DNA of 64,000 nt from Homalodisca vitripennis (Eukaryota > Arthropoda > Insecta > Hemiptera > Cicadellidae). A program made the translations under genes and the position numbers. Below the pieces are notes generated by a model that saw nothing but the letters and a program-made list of their open reading frames with translations, searched no databases and was not told where the DNA came from. Below are positions 49,831 through 60,654 of this stretch, piece after piece. Numbering within the stretch: the stretch's first letter is position 1; the number at the start of each line of letters is the position of its first letter. The DNA lies in NCBI RefSeq assembly GCF_021130785.1, contig NC_060208.1, positions 169,812,501-169,876,500 of the forward strand, written 5' to 3'.

Positions 49831-52800
49831 AAAAAAAACAAAAAAAATTTTTTTGGGGTTTCTATTTATGATTATTTTTTAATTTAATTTTTCGCCTTTT
49901 TAAAAAATAGCCCGGTGACAAAAACATAAAAAAAAATAAAATACTCAAAACCTTTAAATTTACTACCAAAAAAAATCTTTTTTTAAAAACCCAAATTTTT
50001 TTTTGCAGACTTCATGCTAAAATTTTTAAAATAAGTATTTAAATCTTTTTTTTATCAAATTTTAAAAAGAAAAAAAATAATTTAAAAAAATTTTTAAAAA
50101 ATATATTTTTAATTCAAAAAAAATTTAAAAAAAAAAAAAAATGTCTTTTCCCCATAATTTTTTTAATCAAAGACCACAGGGCTACATCATTTTTTTCCTT
50201 TGAAAGAAAAGGGGACTATAAAATGCATGATCAAAAATTAAAAAAATTTTAAAATTTTTGGGTTACAGATTAAGACAGACTGTTTTAATATTTTTCCCTT
50301 ATTATTTTTTTAAACGTATTTGTTTTGTCATTTTTTTTTTGGGAAAAAATTTGGTTAGTTTTAAAGAGAAAAAGTACAAACTGTCTACTACCACCCCTTT
50401 GTACAAAACTTAAGTTTTAAAAAAATGTTTTTTATACAGGTAAAAAAAAAAATTTTTAATTATTTTTTAAAAAATTTAAAAAAAAACGGGAAATCTTAAA
50501 TTGGACGTAAAAAAAAAAAATTTTTATCATTTTTTATCAACCTCCCCCCATCCCTGTTTTTAAACTTTAAAAAAATTTTTCACTAAATCCCAAACATTAA
50601 ATGTCCCTTCCGGCTGGCCGGAAGTAATGTAGTTTTCTCATGTAGCCCTCAAAATTATGTCAAAATTTTTAATGCATTACTTTTTAAAATTTTTATTTAC
50701 GCACAATTGGGGGAACAATAACTCTCAATTTTGGGGCATGTACAAATAATCGTAACAATTTTAAAAAATTTAAAAAACTCTATAATCTGTTTTACCAAAC
50801 ATTATGTCCAGAAACACTATGGAAAAAGGTTTAAAAAACTTAACCTCGGGGTCAAGAAAAAAAAAAAAAAATTTTTTCATCATATGAATAGGGGTTCCTG
50901 TTTTTTATTTTTTAAATAGGGGGTTTTTAAAAAGAGGATTAATATCTAAAAAAATAATAACTAATAAACTAAAAAAATGTAATTAAAATTTTTTATAATT
51001 TTACAAAAAAAAAATACTTATTTTGTCTCTAATATTTTCAAAATTGTGACCTTAAAAATTTCTTAAAAAATTTGAAAACATTTTAAAAAACAGAAATTTT
51101 GCTAAACAAGAATAAAAAAGATTTTTTTGGGTTTTTAAAAAATATATGCTTATATATATATTAAGGGAAATTGTTGTGTGTGTATGTGTTGTTTGGTTTG
51201 AAATGTTGTTTTGTTGTGTGTGTGTGTGGGTGGTGGGGTTGTGTGTGGGGTGTGGTGTTGTGTTGTGTGTGTGGGGTGTGTAATGCTCTTTATTTTATTT
51301 TTATTACAAATTTGCCATCCCTATTCGTTGTCCCCCCAAAATTTTTTTTAAAAGTTGATTCCCCCCTGATAAAAAAAACTATTTCCGCGAGAAATATTAA
51401 GTGAAGAGTTTGAATTGGTTGTTTTTTTTTGTTCAGTGAGTTTTACATAATTTTTTTACGACAGGGTTTGGGAAAAAAAACCTGTTCACCATATTAAGTC
51501 AAACGCAGTTTTTAAAAAAGAATTTCTCTAAAGCATTAAGATGTTTCAAAATACATTTTTTCCAAAAAAAAGGTAGTACTAAACCCAAAAAGGTCAGGCA
51601 TTGAAGAAACCGTTTTTTTTACGGTTAACTAAACTCAGAGCTAACGGCAAATTTTATTTTGTACGTTTAAGTCCCCGTAATGTCTTGATTTTTTTCCCTT
51701 ACAATAACAACCCCAAAGGGAAAGCGTCCTTTTAGTTTAACGTGAACACATATTTTTTACCTTGTGTAAACTAAGTTCTAAATCGGCAAGTGTTAAAAAA
51801 CCGAGAAAAAAAAAAAAAATAATAACCGCACTCCTTGAATTATCTATAAAAAAATTTTAAGTACTGCTGGTATACCTAAAAAAAAATTTTTTTATCATTT
51901 GACAATGGATGCCAAAATTTGCTACCCTTTTCTAAAAAAACCGTTTTCTTATTTCCTTTTCCCCCTTTTTTATCCGAAACCATTGAAAACAAAAATATTT
52001 CTTTTTTACCCCTTAAAAAAAATTTTACTACTGAAAATTATGTAGGTTTTAAAAATTTTCTATCCATACCTATAATTCAACCCCAAAAATAATATGACAG
52101 GAAAATTTTTAATAAGATTTTTATAATATTATACTTTTATTAATTTTTTGTATTAAAATTTAAAAAAATTTTGGGGTTTAAAAAAATTTTATTTTAAGTT
52201 GTTTATTATTAAATTTAAAACGGGCTCTACAGGCTGTAGAAACCCCCAAAAATACCAGAAAATTATGTAAATTCAATTTTGTACTACTGAATTTTTTTAA
52301 TAAAAACTGAAATTTAAGAAATACTTTAAAACAATACAACACAAATATTGTATTGTATCCCGCAATGTAATTTTTTTTAAAATAAAATTTAAATTTTTTG
52401 GGGGGTTTTGCTAATTTTTAAAGTACCCCTATATTAAAACATTCTATTAAAAGGAAAAACAGTTTAAAATTTTTTCCCAATTTTTTTTTTCAAAATGGAA
52501 AAATTTAATATTTTTAATATTCATTTAAAAAGTTTTACATTGAAATTTTAAAAGGGAAAATCTTTGGACCTACAAAAACAAAATACAAAAGACTCTTATG
52601 TTTTTGCCTTTCAAATAATGTTTTAATTGTTTACTTACCCCTATGATCTTGTAAGCAGTGGGTTTTTTTTTTTTTATGCTCCTGACACCAGTGTTATTTG
52701 TTTTAGCCACAATTCCCCCCCCTTTTTTCCCCCATACTAAGGTTTTTGCGCAAACCTCAGTTTAAAATTCGGTGTAATTTTGGGTTTTGGGCCACTGTCA

Positions 52801-53240
52801 AATGTACATAAGTATGCTCCTTGATGATTAAAGGGAGAAACAGGAGAAACAAATTTTGAATTTTGGGGGAATTGTGCATTTTTTTAAATGGGGGATTTAA
52901 GTTTTGCGGGAAAAAAAAAAGGTAAAAAATAACAAACACGTTATTTTTTTTTTAAGGGGGTATCTTACCTACAAAAGTATTGAATGAATGTGGTTTTTTG
53001 GACCAAAAAAGTTATCTCATAAGGTCTGCTTATATGGTTTCTTTTGTGTGTTTTAAAAAATATCAAAGAATATGTCTCAGGAGGATCATTTTTTAAGGAC
53101 CATATTTCAATTCTTGCCCTCACTTAAATGGCCTTGTAAAAAAAATTTTTAAAATTAATCAATGCATTGAACATATGAGTTTTAAAAAAAACCTACTTTC
53201 ACTTCCGTTTTTTCCTTGAGGGGATTTAAAATTTATTAAA
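49331..53240. other. Homopolymer-corrupted low-quality consensus
   Basis: Runs of A, T, C and G of 4-13 bases replace normal sequence almost everywhere. The first ~500 bp can still be aligned to the reverse complement of about 1,215-1,750. After about 49,830 no counterpart exists in this window. A GT-rich tract at 51,170-51,290 may be a true microsatellite. No frame here should be annotated. Confidence 0.8.
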
Positions 53241-54225
53241 AGTGAACAGCTTTAAGGTATTGAAAAAACTTTTGAAAAATTTACAAAGTTTAATGTTTAT
53301 ATTTACATTAGATATTAGGACAGCAATACTTGTCCCCCCTTTTAATTACATTTATATTTTCAATCCTCGTAACTTTCAATGTAAATGTCACTTACGTACC
53401 TGTATACTTAAATCTTCGCCATAGTCTAGCTAGCACGCTTTCATACTATGACACCGGTTGGGTTACTTTTGCAAATTTACGTTTCTGTTCACGTTATCCA
53501 CACGATCCTGTAATAAATATTAATTTTTACATAGGTCTTTTGACATTAAAGATGCAATTGTCAGGTGTGAATCATGCAATTTTAACAGTATACATATTTT
53601 CAAAATTTAAAAACAACTATCAGCTGAATAAAATTTCATACAATATTTTACGGTTAAAATTATAAATAAATAATAAAATTAATATATTTATAGAATTTTA
53701 AAGGGCACTAGTATTGTATAAAAGCAGATATGTATTAACTACTTCTTGCTATGATTCTTTTGTACATTGAATTTGTTATTATGCTACTCTTGCTATGTTG
53801 ATTGTTATTGGAGCGAACGGTCTGGTCATTGACATGTAACTTCAATTAACTTGGATTAGCAAGTTTTTAAATATATGCTTTTTTAAAAAATATGGTTAAA
53901 ATAAATTTTTTGATTTTCGTTTTAAATGTACAATATAATGTTTTTTAAAATTCATTTTAATAAACAACTTCTAAATATGTATTTCGGGATAACTATAAAT
54001 TCTCTTTGTGCAAACTATACGGCTGCCCAAATGGTTATAGGTTAATTGAATATTTTGTTATTTAAAACTTTCTGACAAAATACATTATTTATCTTTGAAG
54101 TTAAATTTTTTAAATACTATAATAATTTCCATTAAAACGCTTAGTGTCTATCTGGAATGTTTAAATTATAAATTGTAAACTCTGTCCTCTCTGAAACTGC
54201 AATAAACCTGATTTAAAAAATAAGA
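53241..54225. other. Better-quality end of the inverted contig
   Basis: Sequence composition returns to normal. A 111-codon plus frame at 53,330-53,665 starts with a hydrophobic, signal-peptide-like stretch (ITFIFSILVTFNVNV) but has no recognisable domain; it could be chance. No match to the rest of the window was found. Confidence 0.35.
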
Positions 54226-54325
54226 CCCCCCACCCCCCCCCCCCCCCACCCCCCCCCCCCCCCACCCCCCCCCCCCCCCACCCCCCCCCCCCCCCACCCC
54301 CCCCCCCCCCCACCCCCCCCCCCCC
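54226..54325. repeat. C15A array 2 (16 bp period), probable disguised scaffold gap
   Basis: Exactly 100 bp of C with A at 54,232, 54,248, 54,264, 54,280, 54,296 and 54,312, again 16 bp apart. Same strand, same motif and practically the same length as array 1. It marks the other end of the low-quality contig. Confidence 0.9.
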
Positions 54326-56064
54326 ATAGAAAATGTAATGGAATTCGACATATTAAACGCTCCAATGAAAGTAATAATAAATGGTGATGGTATAAATTTT
54401 TATGAGCACACATTGGCCGATTATGTATTTTATAAATAAATGCAGTTTGATTATATAAAGAAGAAATTATGATTACCGTGGCAAACGATATCGAAAAAAC
54501 AAAATTTTATTCATATAGTCAAACCAAGAAGTTTACCACTATGCATTTTATGAGTAATAGTGGTTGGGATCACAGCTAGATGAACAATTCAGGCATTGTT
54601 CACTTTTGTGCGCTTCATGGAAATGTTTACTTGGCCTTCCACTGAATGCCTACTCCAAAGTCAATGATCCATTGTACTTACTGTCAAGTAATATATTTTA
54701 TTTTTGACCGATTTTTTGTGGCACAATTAATCCAAAAGTGAAGGTTAAAAATAAAAAACCATATATATATATATATATATTATTTATTTATATAGTAACT
54801 AAAACTAGCATCATATTTACACATTACATACATACGAACATATGAAGGTTATTAGCTGATCGTTATCGTAGTCTGTCTATCTCGCAAGATATAGCGAAAA
54901 CCTATAACCTTGGAATTGTGCATAATGCTTCATTTCTATACGAGGAGGAGTTTAATTATGGTACATATCACTACATGGGATTTTGGCTGAGCGTTTGCTA
55001 ATCATTTTACATTGGTTTTACGACTAACCATAACGACAAAGAGAAAATAATAGAATATGAAAATTTGTAAACAAGTTGAGTACTGCCATACGAGATTTTT
55101 AAACATGTGACATACTAACTAACTCATATCCATAAATAAAAAAGAAAAATAATATAGAGTGGAGCGGACAATGGTTAGAGTCACTAACAACGTTTGATTT
55201 CAGCGCATTCTTCGTTGTATAACCCTCCTTAAACTAACCGGAAATTTTATTATTAAAACAGTGGTAGGAAACTTAAATCAATAAAAATTATGATTATATG
55301 ATGAGTAAAGAAATCTGGAGAAAAATTTCATTAGCAAAATTTAAAACAAAAAATTAATTTTTATACCTTATTAATCTCAAGGTGGTCTACTTAGACAGGT
55401 CACATGTCCATACCATAAACTTCGGATGTTGGTCATTGGCTGGACGATCACTCAGTACGCACAATTATTCTTCTCGAGTCATCTCGAGATTGAAATGAGA
55501 TATAGACTTGACATCTTGCATCCAACCGTAGCAAAGGCTGTTTTTCGAACGTGGTGTGGCTTACAACTAACTTTTTATGAATAATAAACATTCATATAAA
55601 TGGGTTAATTCAACGTTATATCTAGTCAAAGTATTCTTGTATCTGTAGAGAAACCTAACTCAAGAACGTTCGTGAGACAGCATATAGTCCTTGGTCCACT
55701 ACACAAAGGCATACTCAGTGTCATACTCAACATTACTCAAGCTCTGTGACATCACAGAACACGACATTACAGTGTTTGTGAATTTTTCTTAATATCAGTA
55801 GATTTGTATTCTTTTCAGGTGAAAGACATTTTATATTTTGAAATACTTCTATTGCACAAGTTATAAGATGTAACGTGCAGGTGTAAAATGTTTTGGCGCA
55901 GTAAATTGAGTTCTGTATCATGTCGGACATTATACTTCATTCACATATGGTTATACATATTCACTAACATATGGTCAGAACATTTATTCTTGAAAATGAG
56001 GTTTAGTATTCTCAATAGATTTATATGGGAGATAAAACGTCTAATTTAATGTTTACGAGACATA
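54326..56064. other. Anonymous DNA left of the mariner-type element
   Basis: No gene recognised. It contains a short AT microsatellite at about 54,760-54,781. A 65-codon minus frame at 55,733-55,930 lacks any domain. Confidence 0.4.
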
Positions 56065-56066
56065 TA

Positions 56067-57454
56067 CAGGGCGTTTTCAGAAAGGACTTTACAACTTTGA
56101 AAAATCATATAAAAATTTATTAAACAAGGTTACAGAGCTGGTTTTGGTGGTTGTTTTAAAGGGATGCAGTTCAAGTTTTGACTCGCGTAATCCGCTAGTG
56201 CCTAATCGCGCCGCACAAGCGCGCTAGTGACAGTTACGTTAAACATGGTTGCCTTCACTGGACCAGAGCGTGCTAGTTGTGTGTGTTTTGGTTTGAAGAA
56301 TCGAAGTCTGCGACAACAGTTCAGCGTAATTTTCGTACCAAGTACGCTAAAGATCCTCCTAGTAGGCCCTAAAATTTATGAGTGGCATAGTTGTTTTGTA
56401 GAAACAGGGTGCTCAGTGAAACGTATGCCAAACCAAGAAGTAATTGTTATTGTATAAAATCCTCAGGTCGTCTAAGCACATCTGACGAAGTCGTTGAGAA
56501 AGTGAGACAATGTTTTGTAAATAGCCCTACGAAATCGACCCGGAGTGCATCTCGTGAGCTATAAGTACAACATACGACAGTTTGGCGTGTGTTAAGAAAA
56601 CGTTTGCACTTGAAACCATACCGATATTCGCTTTTACAAGCAATTAAAGGCACTGATAAGATTGCCCGTAGGAACTTCTGTGTGGATATGTTAAATCAAG
56701 TGGATGATGATGAACATTTCTTGGACAACATAATATTTTCTGACGAGTCCACTTTTCACTTAAGTGGCAAGGTAACCACACATAACTGTAGGATTTGGGG
56801 CAGCGAAAATCCACATGAAACATTACAACATATCCCTAAATTGAACGTTTTTTTTTGCGTTGAGCAAGAGGAAAGTGTACGGCCCCTTTTTTCCAAGAGA
56901 GACCATCAATGGGATAGTGTACCTTGATATGTTGCAACAATTTTTAATACCACAGATCGATGAGAATGACGGAGAACGAAATGTTTTCTTTATGCAAGAT
57001 GGCGCACCACCACACTATCTGACTGACGTCCGGGATTTTCTAAATGACCGCTTCCCAGGTCAATGGATTGGCCGTGATGCGCCAATTGTATGGCCCCCCG
57101 TTCCCCAGACCTGACACCGCTAGATTTTTTTTCTTCTGGGGTTTCGTAAAAGATATGGTGTACTGGTGTAACGTACCCCCTTTGCCGGCTACTCTACCTG
57201 AAACTTAGAGCAAGAATTTTACGCTGCTGCTGAGCAAGTTACTCGTGAAATGCTAGTGCGAGTCTGGGAAGAAATCGACTACCGATGGGATGTCTGCAGA
57301 ATAACCAACGGAAGCCACATAGAACATCTTTAGTTTATGGTAAAAATTTGAAGTTTTGACCTTTAAAATAACACCAAAAACCAGCTCTGTAACCTTGTTT
57401 AAATAAAATATATATGAATTTTCAAAGTTGTAAAGTCCTTTTTGAAACGCCCTG
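56067..57454 (+). mobile_element. Tc1/mariner-superfamily element with TIRs and TA duplication
   Basis: A 1,388 bp element bounded by terminal inverted repeats of about 55 bp. The left starts CAGGGCGTTTTCAGAAAGGA and the right is its near-exact reverse complement. Both continue through CTTTACAACTTTGAAAA and CATATA. A TA dinucleotide lies directly outside each end (56,065-56,066 and 57,455-57,456), as expected for the TA target duplication of this superfamily. It contains one damaged transposase gene on the plus strand and no other gene. Confidence 0.93.
56245..57300 (+). pseudogene. Mariner-type transposase with DUF4817-like HTH, DD41D, frame-broken
   Basis: A transposase that would bind the TIRs and perform cut-and-paste at TA. 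The N-terminal frame (from ATG 56,245, ending 56,457) resembles the DUF4817 helix-turn-helix region, with a segment ending in FVETGCSVKRM. The next frame has SGRLSTSDEVVEKVRQCF, a stop near 56,560, then TVWRVLRKRLHL and the first catalytic Asp in IIFSDESTFHLSG. The frame changes again near 56,860 into RKVYGPFF and FMQDGAPPHYL, which holds the second Asp. A one-base deletion near 57,095 is followed by SPDLTPLDFF with the third Asp. Counting across the break gives 41 residues between the last two Asp, the spacing of rosa-type DD41D elements. Further shifts follow. The many lesions make it inactive as read. Confidence 0.88.
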
Positions 57455-57456
57455 TA

Positions 57457-58384
57457 GATACATATAGATTGATAACACTTGATTAAGAAATACCAACTGA
57501 ATAAGTAATTTTTGTTATACATAAACAATTCAATTAGAATTTTCGTAATAACGCTGTGTACAGAGTTTTGAATGTCCCCATCAAACTGTTTTTCACATTT
57601 CTTCAAATTATGGACTGTGGATCATAGATTATTCATTTTTGATTAAGTTTGCTTAAGGTAATGTTTCCGCCTCAGTGCCACCATAAAAAATAATGTAAAT
57701 GAGGTTTAGTGATACACGCACGAATTCAATGTATATCTCGATTGAAATATATTAAAAATTATTGCATTGTTCATTGCCACTCTTTACAATATTATTACAG
57801 AGTTTGGAAGAGTTAGATCATTGAATAATGAATGTGTGTTACAAATAACACCAAAATAAGATCGACATATAAGGCAGTCGTTTGTGGTTAAGCTGCACTA
57901 CAGTTGGAATTATTGGAGGTTACACGTTGAACCTCCAAACCAGTTTCACGAATTTTGTCCAATCATATCACAATCCCACTAATATTATAAAAAAGTTAAG
58001 ATATTCATTATCTTTTTTTTAGTAGAAGCTTAGCATAAAGGCTGGACAAAATCCCTTTTATTATTCCTAAAAGTACTAATAATCTCAAGAACTAATAGAG
58101 ATATTATTGTTAAACTGATTGTAGCATAGTTTTCAGTGAAAAACACTCCTTTGAGATGGTATATCAATATATATAATAACATTACAATAATCTCAGTTAG
58201 TTAAAGTTCTTACTCATTTCTATACAGCCACTAGGGGCTATACACTAAAACCACCAGTCCTCAGGGGCTAAAGTAATCAACACAGTAACATCCTCAGCGG
58301 AATTCGACCTGCTCAGTTTTACTTTTACTTCACTATACTACAAATAATAGCATTAGGAATATTGTTTATACAGAAAATCTACGG
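57457..58384. other. Anonymous DNA between mariner-type element and Gypsy relic
   Basis: No recognisable coding. The part from about 58,260 may be decayed reverse transcriptase of the Ty3/Gypsy relic that follows, but no motif could be read. Confidence 0.35.
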
Positions 58385-58738
58385 GAATATACTGGGGCCT
58401 TAAGACATTTTTTTAGATATTGCAACAGAAGGAAATTTATTTTCATCAAAGATCACAAACCCTTAGTGTCTAAAACACTACCTAAAGTATCAACTTCTCG
58501 CATATTTTTTAACAATGCCCATATCCTGAATGGTTTTGATTACTCACTTGAGTACACGGCAATCGGACTTTATGGTAACGCAGACTTTCTTTCGCTGACT
58601 TCGTTGCTCGTAAAATGTATGATAATACCATCGTTTTCCACCTGCCAAATTGCTGACGTCGAAGTCTTTGCAGCTTCATCGCTAAAAAGCGCCCATATTG
58701 ATCAGATTCTGCCCAGACATTATGAAAGGGAGGATTGA
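58385..58738 (+). pseudogene. Ty3/Gypsy retrotransposon RNase H fragment
   Basis: An open frame from 58,385 through the stop at 58,738. It reads EYTGALRHFFRYCN, then RRKFIFIKDHKPLVS, then SRIFFNNAHILNGFDYSLEY and GNADFLSLTSL. These correspond to the RNase H/connection blocks 'E..A...f..yl.g..F.i.tDHkpL', 'R..RW...L..ydy.i.y' and 'n.nADaLSR' of Ty3/Gypsy polyproteins. The family's LSR appears as LSL and the usual RW is lost. About 118 codons survive. No protease, integrase or LTRs are visible around it, so it is an isolated dead fragment of an old retroelement. Confidence 0.75.
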
Positions 58739-60583
58739 TATGTATTCTCTTTGAACTCTTTGTTGTATTACAAACAGCTTTTTGTATTGTAAACAACCGT
58801 TATTTATTGTTGACCAAAAAATGTGGTTCATTATTATGGTAACGTTATAGTAAACAAGCCACGTTTACAGTTACTTAATTTTTTGAATAATAATAACCAT
58901 CCTGTATATACGTTCACTTTCAGTCTTGAACTTCCGGTTATTCCTTACTTCAGTATCAATTTCTGTGAGAGATGATTACTGGGCCTAGTAACGTAAATAA
59001 AGTGTTTCACAAAGTAAAACACGTCACATTAAACGCTCCTTTGAAGAAGCTTGGCTCTGCTCTGGCAATGATTAACTGTTTGATGCTGTCCGCGGAGCTC
59101 ATTTATTAGTCTGACACCAGCAAGTTGTTTGAATACCTGTGTTCTACGTTGACGTACTCTAAAGCAGCTGTCCTAGTCTTCCTTAACTCAAAGATAAAAT
59201 ACTATTATCAAACTTCTTAAAGCAACATAGCACATCCTCTCAATCCGTAATGTTTGAAAATAGCTAGTTAAAGTGCAAGTACACAATAAAACACAAGTAG
59301 CTGACAGTAATGATATGTAATAGTAAAATGAAACGCCTTTAGAACTTTTATATGGTTCTACTCTCAAGAGTTAGATTTTGTACATCAACATATGTCCTAA
59401 CAACCTACTTTATGACATATATAAAAAGTATTGTAGCTAGCTGTGTGAGCCAGTACTTCTGTTAAGTATTATTTAACGACATATGAAGAGTAGTCATGTT
59501 AAGTTGAATACGGTGGATGACGCTAAGTTCAATTTCACCATTCAGTTTGTTCTCCTAGTCTTGTATTAAATATATATTAAAAAAGCGCTAAAAAATAATA
59601 GGTTATCAAATACAATACAAAAATTCCCATCCTTATACAGTTCTTATGCTAAAGGCGGGACTACAGAATAAACAATACTTTTAAGTATCTGGATAGTTGC
59701 TGAGTTTAGAATTCAAGTAGGTGATTAAGAAACTAAATAGAGAAATACTTATTTTTATTTGTGTATAGATTACACGTTCCTAGATCTTCCACAGAATTTT
59801 TAATAATTCTGTTAAAAATGGAAATTTACGCTAAATTTGTAAGATCATTTTTGTTACATAAATTACGCGTTTAAAATTACTTCAAGCGTTTGAAAAATTT
59901 ATATAGAACAAATAATTTATGCAATTGTCATTTATTTACAAAGAAAAAGATTTTTGTCTTTTTAGTTGTCGTATTTGTTTTTTAATCACACGTTACAGCT
60001 CATCACACAAAACAACTGTTACACAGAGTGTAACAAAAAGGTCGAAGCAATTTCACCAGATATAGCTATCGGAAGACACTATACTCGCGTCTGCTGGTGT
60101 ACTTTACTCTGTTTTAACATATAAGAGTTTCGTGTAACATCACGAATTAAAGAATTTTACAGTGTAAAAAATAAATGTATTTAGGTCCAGATAACTATAT
60201 TGGGGCCTAGATTTAAATTATAATACTAATTTTATTGTACTATTATTATTATTATATTGTAGTTTTAACATTGTTTTATAAAAATCGAATTAACTAAGTA
60301 ATAGAAACTTGATAGTAACATTATTTATGGTTTTTGAGATCAGACGTGTACTCAAAATTCAATATTTAGCAACTAAAACAAATCTGTTCAGAATAAATAA
60401 AGTGAAGAATTAAGTGAAGTAGGAGTAGCCTAGGAACTATCAAAAATTTGCACGACCGTTTAAATAATGTGCAAACATACAAATCATCTTCCTTATCCTT
60501 GAAATGGGTATGCGGCACTTCAAGTCTACAGACTGTCTTTCCGTCAGCACGAACTAGATTCACGGGTTTGTTAAATCATATCG

Positions 60584-60585
<2 letters not shown>
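58739..60585. other. Anonymous DNA
   Basis: No gene recognised. A GC-richer stretch at 59,020-59,200 shows no readable protein. Confidence 0.4.

Positions 60586-60651
<66 letters not shown>
60586..60651. repeat. AT microsatellite, about 33 repeats
   Basis: A perfect AT run of about 66 bp. The Tyr-Ile frames on both strands through it are artefacts. Confidence 0.97.

Positions 60652-60654
<3 letters not shown>

Noticed and set aside
51171..51404. Cys/Val/Gly-rich protein on the plus strand
   Set aside because: It lies in the corrupted consensus and consists of a GT-rich tract.
54166..54413. Glycine-rich proteins encoded on the minus strand
   Set aside because: They are translations of the C15A array, which is most likely gap filler; the same holds for any frame through 36,889-36,987.
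57253..57606. Minus-strand 117-codon frame
   Set aside because: Its start overlaps the 3' part and TIR of the mariner-type element on the opposite strand; the sequence is AT-driven with no domain.
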